A DNA stretch of 24,325 nt from Purshia tridentata (taxonomy: Eukaryota; Streptophyta; Magnoliopsida; Rosales; Rosaceae), in contig QANT01002476.1 in NCBI GenBank assembly GCA_003254885.1, positions 1 through 24,325 of the forward strand. The letters run 5' to 3'. The notes under the pieces are model-generated. The model was not told the origin of the DNA and did no database searches. It saw only the letters and a program-made list of their open reading frames with translations. Positions within the stretch are counted from its first letter, which is position 1. Each line of letters starts with the position of its first letter. Shown here piece after piece: positions 21,690 to 24,325 of the stretch. The position numbers and the translations under genes were made by a program.

Positions 21690-22960
21690 CATGATATGCT
21701 AGTTTTGATTATAAATGTAGTCCACAGTGGATGCATGTAATAGTTTGACTTTGTTTGATTGTTGTGGTTATAACAAATTTACTTGGTTGTTAATTTGTTC
21801 TCTATAAAGAACTTACAAGATCCTTAGATGCAAATACAGTGCCTTAGTCGGATGTAAAATATGTTTTGTCATGGGGTTCTGTTTCTTGGTTTTGTTCTAA
21901 ATCTTTACCGCTATGCTAGATGATTGATACGTGTCGTCAACCCCCTAATATAGTGGTGATGTTCATCTCACTTTTTTATGGTGAGCGAAATAGCACTCTG
22001 CGTAGGTCTTTTTTCAGGCACACCAATAACTAACCAATTCATGCTCAAACCCACTACGTGCAAAGTGCAAACCCTTGCACATGCTTAATCTTTGTTCATA
22101 CCCAGTTCAAACCTGAACCCATTCATGTACAAATTGGTCCACTCACATTTTTGTTTAATACCCAATTTCAAATTAAATCCCATCACATTTCACACACTTG
22201 AAACTTGTTAAAATTGTATTTTAACATATTCGTGTTATGTTTGTATTTGTGTAGCGCCAAAGTATTTTAAACCAAAATCTGACTTGCTAATATATCATGC
22301 TGATATGTATAAATCTAAACTCATTTATAAATTTAGTGTGTTGTGTTGTGTTGAAAAATACTATAAACTCAAACCCAATCAATTAATTTGTCGTATCAAC
22401 ATATATAAATCCAAACTCAATTGCAAATTTAATGTGTCGAGTTGTGTTTACTTGGTTTTTTTTAACCAAACAAAAATATATAAAAAATACATAAAACATT
22501 TTATAGTACCAGAAAAATTTATACCCAACAGATGACATAACAAAGCTCTAAAACATATTCTATATATATAAATCTATAAGGAAGAGTAAGGTCAAACATT
22601 CAATCATCTCAAAACTATTCCCACTTAAAACACTAAAATTTTTAAAGAACAATCAAATATAATAAGGGCAAAAAGGTAAAATAACAGTTAATAAATTAAA
22701 AAAACAGAAAAAAAAAGTGAAAATTAAAAACAAGCATCCTTTCCCTACCCACTTTCTAATCCAACGATTTTTCAAAGGGAGACAGAAAAATGGAAAAACT
22801 TGCGAAGTGACGTGAGGGAGGAGCTGCTGGACCTGATTTTAAAGGGTTATCTATACGGGTATATACATAACCCTCTTAGAAAAATTCCAGCACATGTTTT
22901 TAAACATCCGATCAACTATAAGTTTATAACACACAGGGTATATTATATGAGCGTTGACTG
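21690..22960. other. Intergenic region downstream of RPAC2 with diverged direct repeats
   Basis: No coding gene seen. 22293-22440 holds two diverged direct copies about 90-110 bases apart, each with TATATAAATC/TGTATAAATC, AAACTCAA/AAACTCAT and AATTTA-TGTG words. ACCCATTCATG-type phrases recur at 22020-22180. These look like fragments of an old LTR element, but no ends were found. 22550-22760 is A-rich. Confidence 0.4.
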
Positions 22961-23060
22961 TTGACACGTCGTTTGTTCAGAAACGGCGCCAATGAAACAT
23001 AGTAGAATAACGGTGTCGTTTCCCTCTTCGATCTATTCTAAACCCAACCCGTTTGCTGTG

Positions 23061-23090
23061 AAACCCTAGGCTATATATGTATATATATAT
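23061..23090 (+). promoter_or_regulatory. Telo-box and TATA box of an unnamed plus-strand transcription unit
   Basis: AAACCCTA at 23061-23068 is the plant telo-box, common upstream of ribosomal-protein, snoRNA and other growth-related genes. CTATATATGTATATATATAT follows at 23071-23090, in the usual position for a TATA box. Transcription would start near 23115. Upstream (22980-23030) are GGCGCC and CGGTGTCGTTT words of the kind often seen in promoters. Confidence 0.55.
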
Positions 23091-23114
23091 TGCTCCGCGT
23101 CAGCCCTAGTGATA

Positions 23115-23880
23115 GAGCATTCTCAAGGAGCGAAAGCAAGAGGGTAAGGAGCAGTCAGGAATGGGAGGCTGTGATTAGAAAGAGAGAGGCTTGAGTGGGA
23201 AAGAGGCCAAAGAAGCCAGAAACATTCGCCGCCCCTTTTCACTCAAAGGCAGGCATTGGCGTCTGGAAAATTCTTTGCTCTCTTTCGTTCCCATTTCATT
23301 TGGGTTTCACCCACAATGACAGATCTTTCAAACTATACACTTGATATGAGCCCCTGTTTTCTATTTTCCCGTTTTCAATTGGTTTTTTGTTTGCCTTTTT
23401 GGCATGCACTTGTTGGTTTGTTTAGAGGAAACGATTCTGGTTCTCTTCCTCATAGAGACCACAGTGCTTACAGAGAACGCCTGGTTTTCATCGTTTTGGT
23501 GGAAATTAGGCAGCGGCCAGACAACCGTAGATATGGTATCCACAGATGGCGGGTTCAATTTGTCCCGTTTGTCTACTGATTCCATCTCACATTTCTTTAA
23601 TTTCAATCAATTTGTCTCGTTGCTCTGTTTTTACTTGTTTCTCTTCTTTGCCTGTAACTGAAATGGTTCAATATGATCCTTTTGCCTTTGACAATGGATG
23701 TTCATGTTGGGAAAGAGTACTTCTGAAAATCGAAGCATGGAAGAAAAGGCCAAACACTTGGCTTTGGTGCAATATTTGGAAAAATATATAGCAACCGAAG
23801 GTGAACATCAGAACCTCCATTCGATTGTAACCATGATATGGGCTCGCAACAAAAACTAGATTAATTTTGTAACATGAATT
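23115..23880 (+). ncRNA. Probable transcription unit, unrecognised (small protein or non-coding RNA)
   Basis: Base composition here differs from the AT-rich flanks, and a telo-box plus TATA box stand just upstream. I find no known protein, no C/D-box pair typical of snoRNAs, and no standard miRNA. The 107-codon frame beginning at 23256 starts with TTG, so its start is unsupported. Two overlapping frames cover 23546-23791 and 23698-23860. A start codon followed by GGAGGCTGTGATTAG at 23161 forms a 5-codon upstream frame. The unit may be a leader exon of a gene continuing past the window, given AGAGG/GTAAGG at 23141. Confidence 0.35.
23698..23860 (+). CDS. Candidate small ORF of about 50 residues, unrecognised
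   Basis: A frame with start codons at 23698, 23704 and 23737 runs to TAG at 23858 and reads partly as MEEKAKHLALVQYLEKYI and LHSIVTMIWARNKN. It has a balanced helix-like composition unlike the neighbouring frames, and follows the telo-box/TATA promoter. It overlaps another frame (23546-23791) in a different register, rich in Trp, Cys and Lys. I do not recognise either. Coding status is a guess. Confidence 0.25.
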
Positions 23881-24141
23881 GGAATCGGCAACGAATTTAC
23901 TAACTGTTAAGAATTGGAATGAAAATAAAAATAATACTCATAAATGTGTTTATTAATTTGAAATAAAAATCAGTTTCATTACTAAAATGCCTTCATACAA
24001 AATTAATTATATTTATGCCAATTATTAAATAATCACAATTTGTTAACCGAAAAAAATTTCATTTTACTAAAAATAAATCCTATTACAATATTTTGATTTT
24101 TTTTTAATTGTATACTTTTAACTATAAGTTATAATATTTTG

Positions 24142-24197
24142 AAAATATTTATGTGGTGTAGAAAGAAAAAAAATATTTATGTGGTGTAGAAAGAAAA
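24142..24197 (+). repeat. 28-bp perfect or near-perfect tandem duplication
   Basis: AATATTTATGTGGTGTAGAA occurs at 24144 and 24172, each followed by an AGAAAAA run, giving two adjacent 28-bp copies. They are nearly identical, so the duplication is recent or an assembly duplicate. Confidence 0.9.
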
Positions 24198-24325
24198 AAT
24201 AGATTTCTTATATTTAAACTTTTTTTTTATTGTAATATATAACAAATAAAAATTTGATATATTTTTTAGTACTTTATTAATAAGCTATAACTTATCATAT
24301 TTTTTAGTTATAAATTTAAATTTTA

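Noticed and set aside
23256..23579. 107-codon plus frame
   Set aside because: Begins at TTG, not ATG, and shows no recognisable domain; overlapped by two other frames.
1..24325. tRNA, rRNA, CRISPR, bacterial defence or phage systems
   Set aside because: No tRNA cloverleaf, rRNA sequence, regular spacer array or bacterial-type gene organisation was found; this is plant nuclear DNA.

Overview
The window is nuclear genomic DNA from a plant, almost certainly a eudicot. It is AT-rich, its genes have GT-AG introns and belong to plant families, and it is full of small plant transposable elements. The genus cannot be named from the sequence alone. One ambiguous base (19922) sits in a poly-A tract and marks an assembly weak point.

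Layout. 1-775: an hAT-like terminus (about 283-466) in what is probably an intron of the first gene. 776-3987 (minus): two coding exons of an ankyrin-repeat protein of the plant ACD6/ITN1-like class; the C-terminal membrane (PGG) exon is not in the window. 4234-6272: a non-autonomous hAT element with an intact 8-bp target duplication, carrying a nested TTA-flanked PIF/Harbinger-type MITE (4984-5734); it lies in the leader intron or promoter of the ankyrin gene. 6800-9700: gene-free, repeat-rich DNA with an unusual inverted pair of TGACGC arrays. 9828-14274 (minus): a complete seven-exon gene for an NCL-type Na+/Ca2+ exchanger with EF-hands, 580 residues as I splice it; one intron appears to use a GC donor. 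14400-19000: no confident gene, but a complete TRIM retrotransposon (16057-16386) and a 63-bp tandem repeat near 18.0 kb. About 19060-21671 (plus): the RPAC2 subunit of RNA polymerases I and III, with a leader intron and three coding exons (107 residues). 22960-23880 (plus): a probable unrecognised transcription unit with a telo-box and TATA box and a small ORF of about 50 residues. The last 400 bases are AT-rich with a short tandem duplication.

The three genes are functionally unrelated, as usual in plant genomes: an immunity or stress-type ankyrin membrane protein, a cation/calcium exchanger, and a housekeeping polymerase subunit. I see no operon-like or cluster logic. The most informative structures are the nested transposon, the TRIM, the GC splice donor and the inverted TGACGC arrays.
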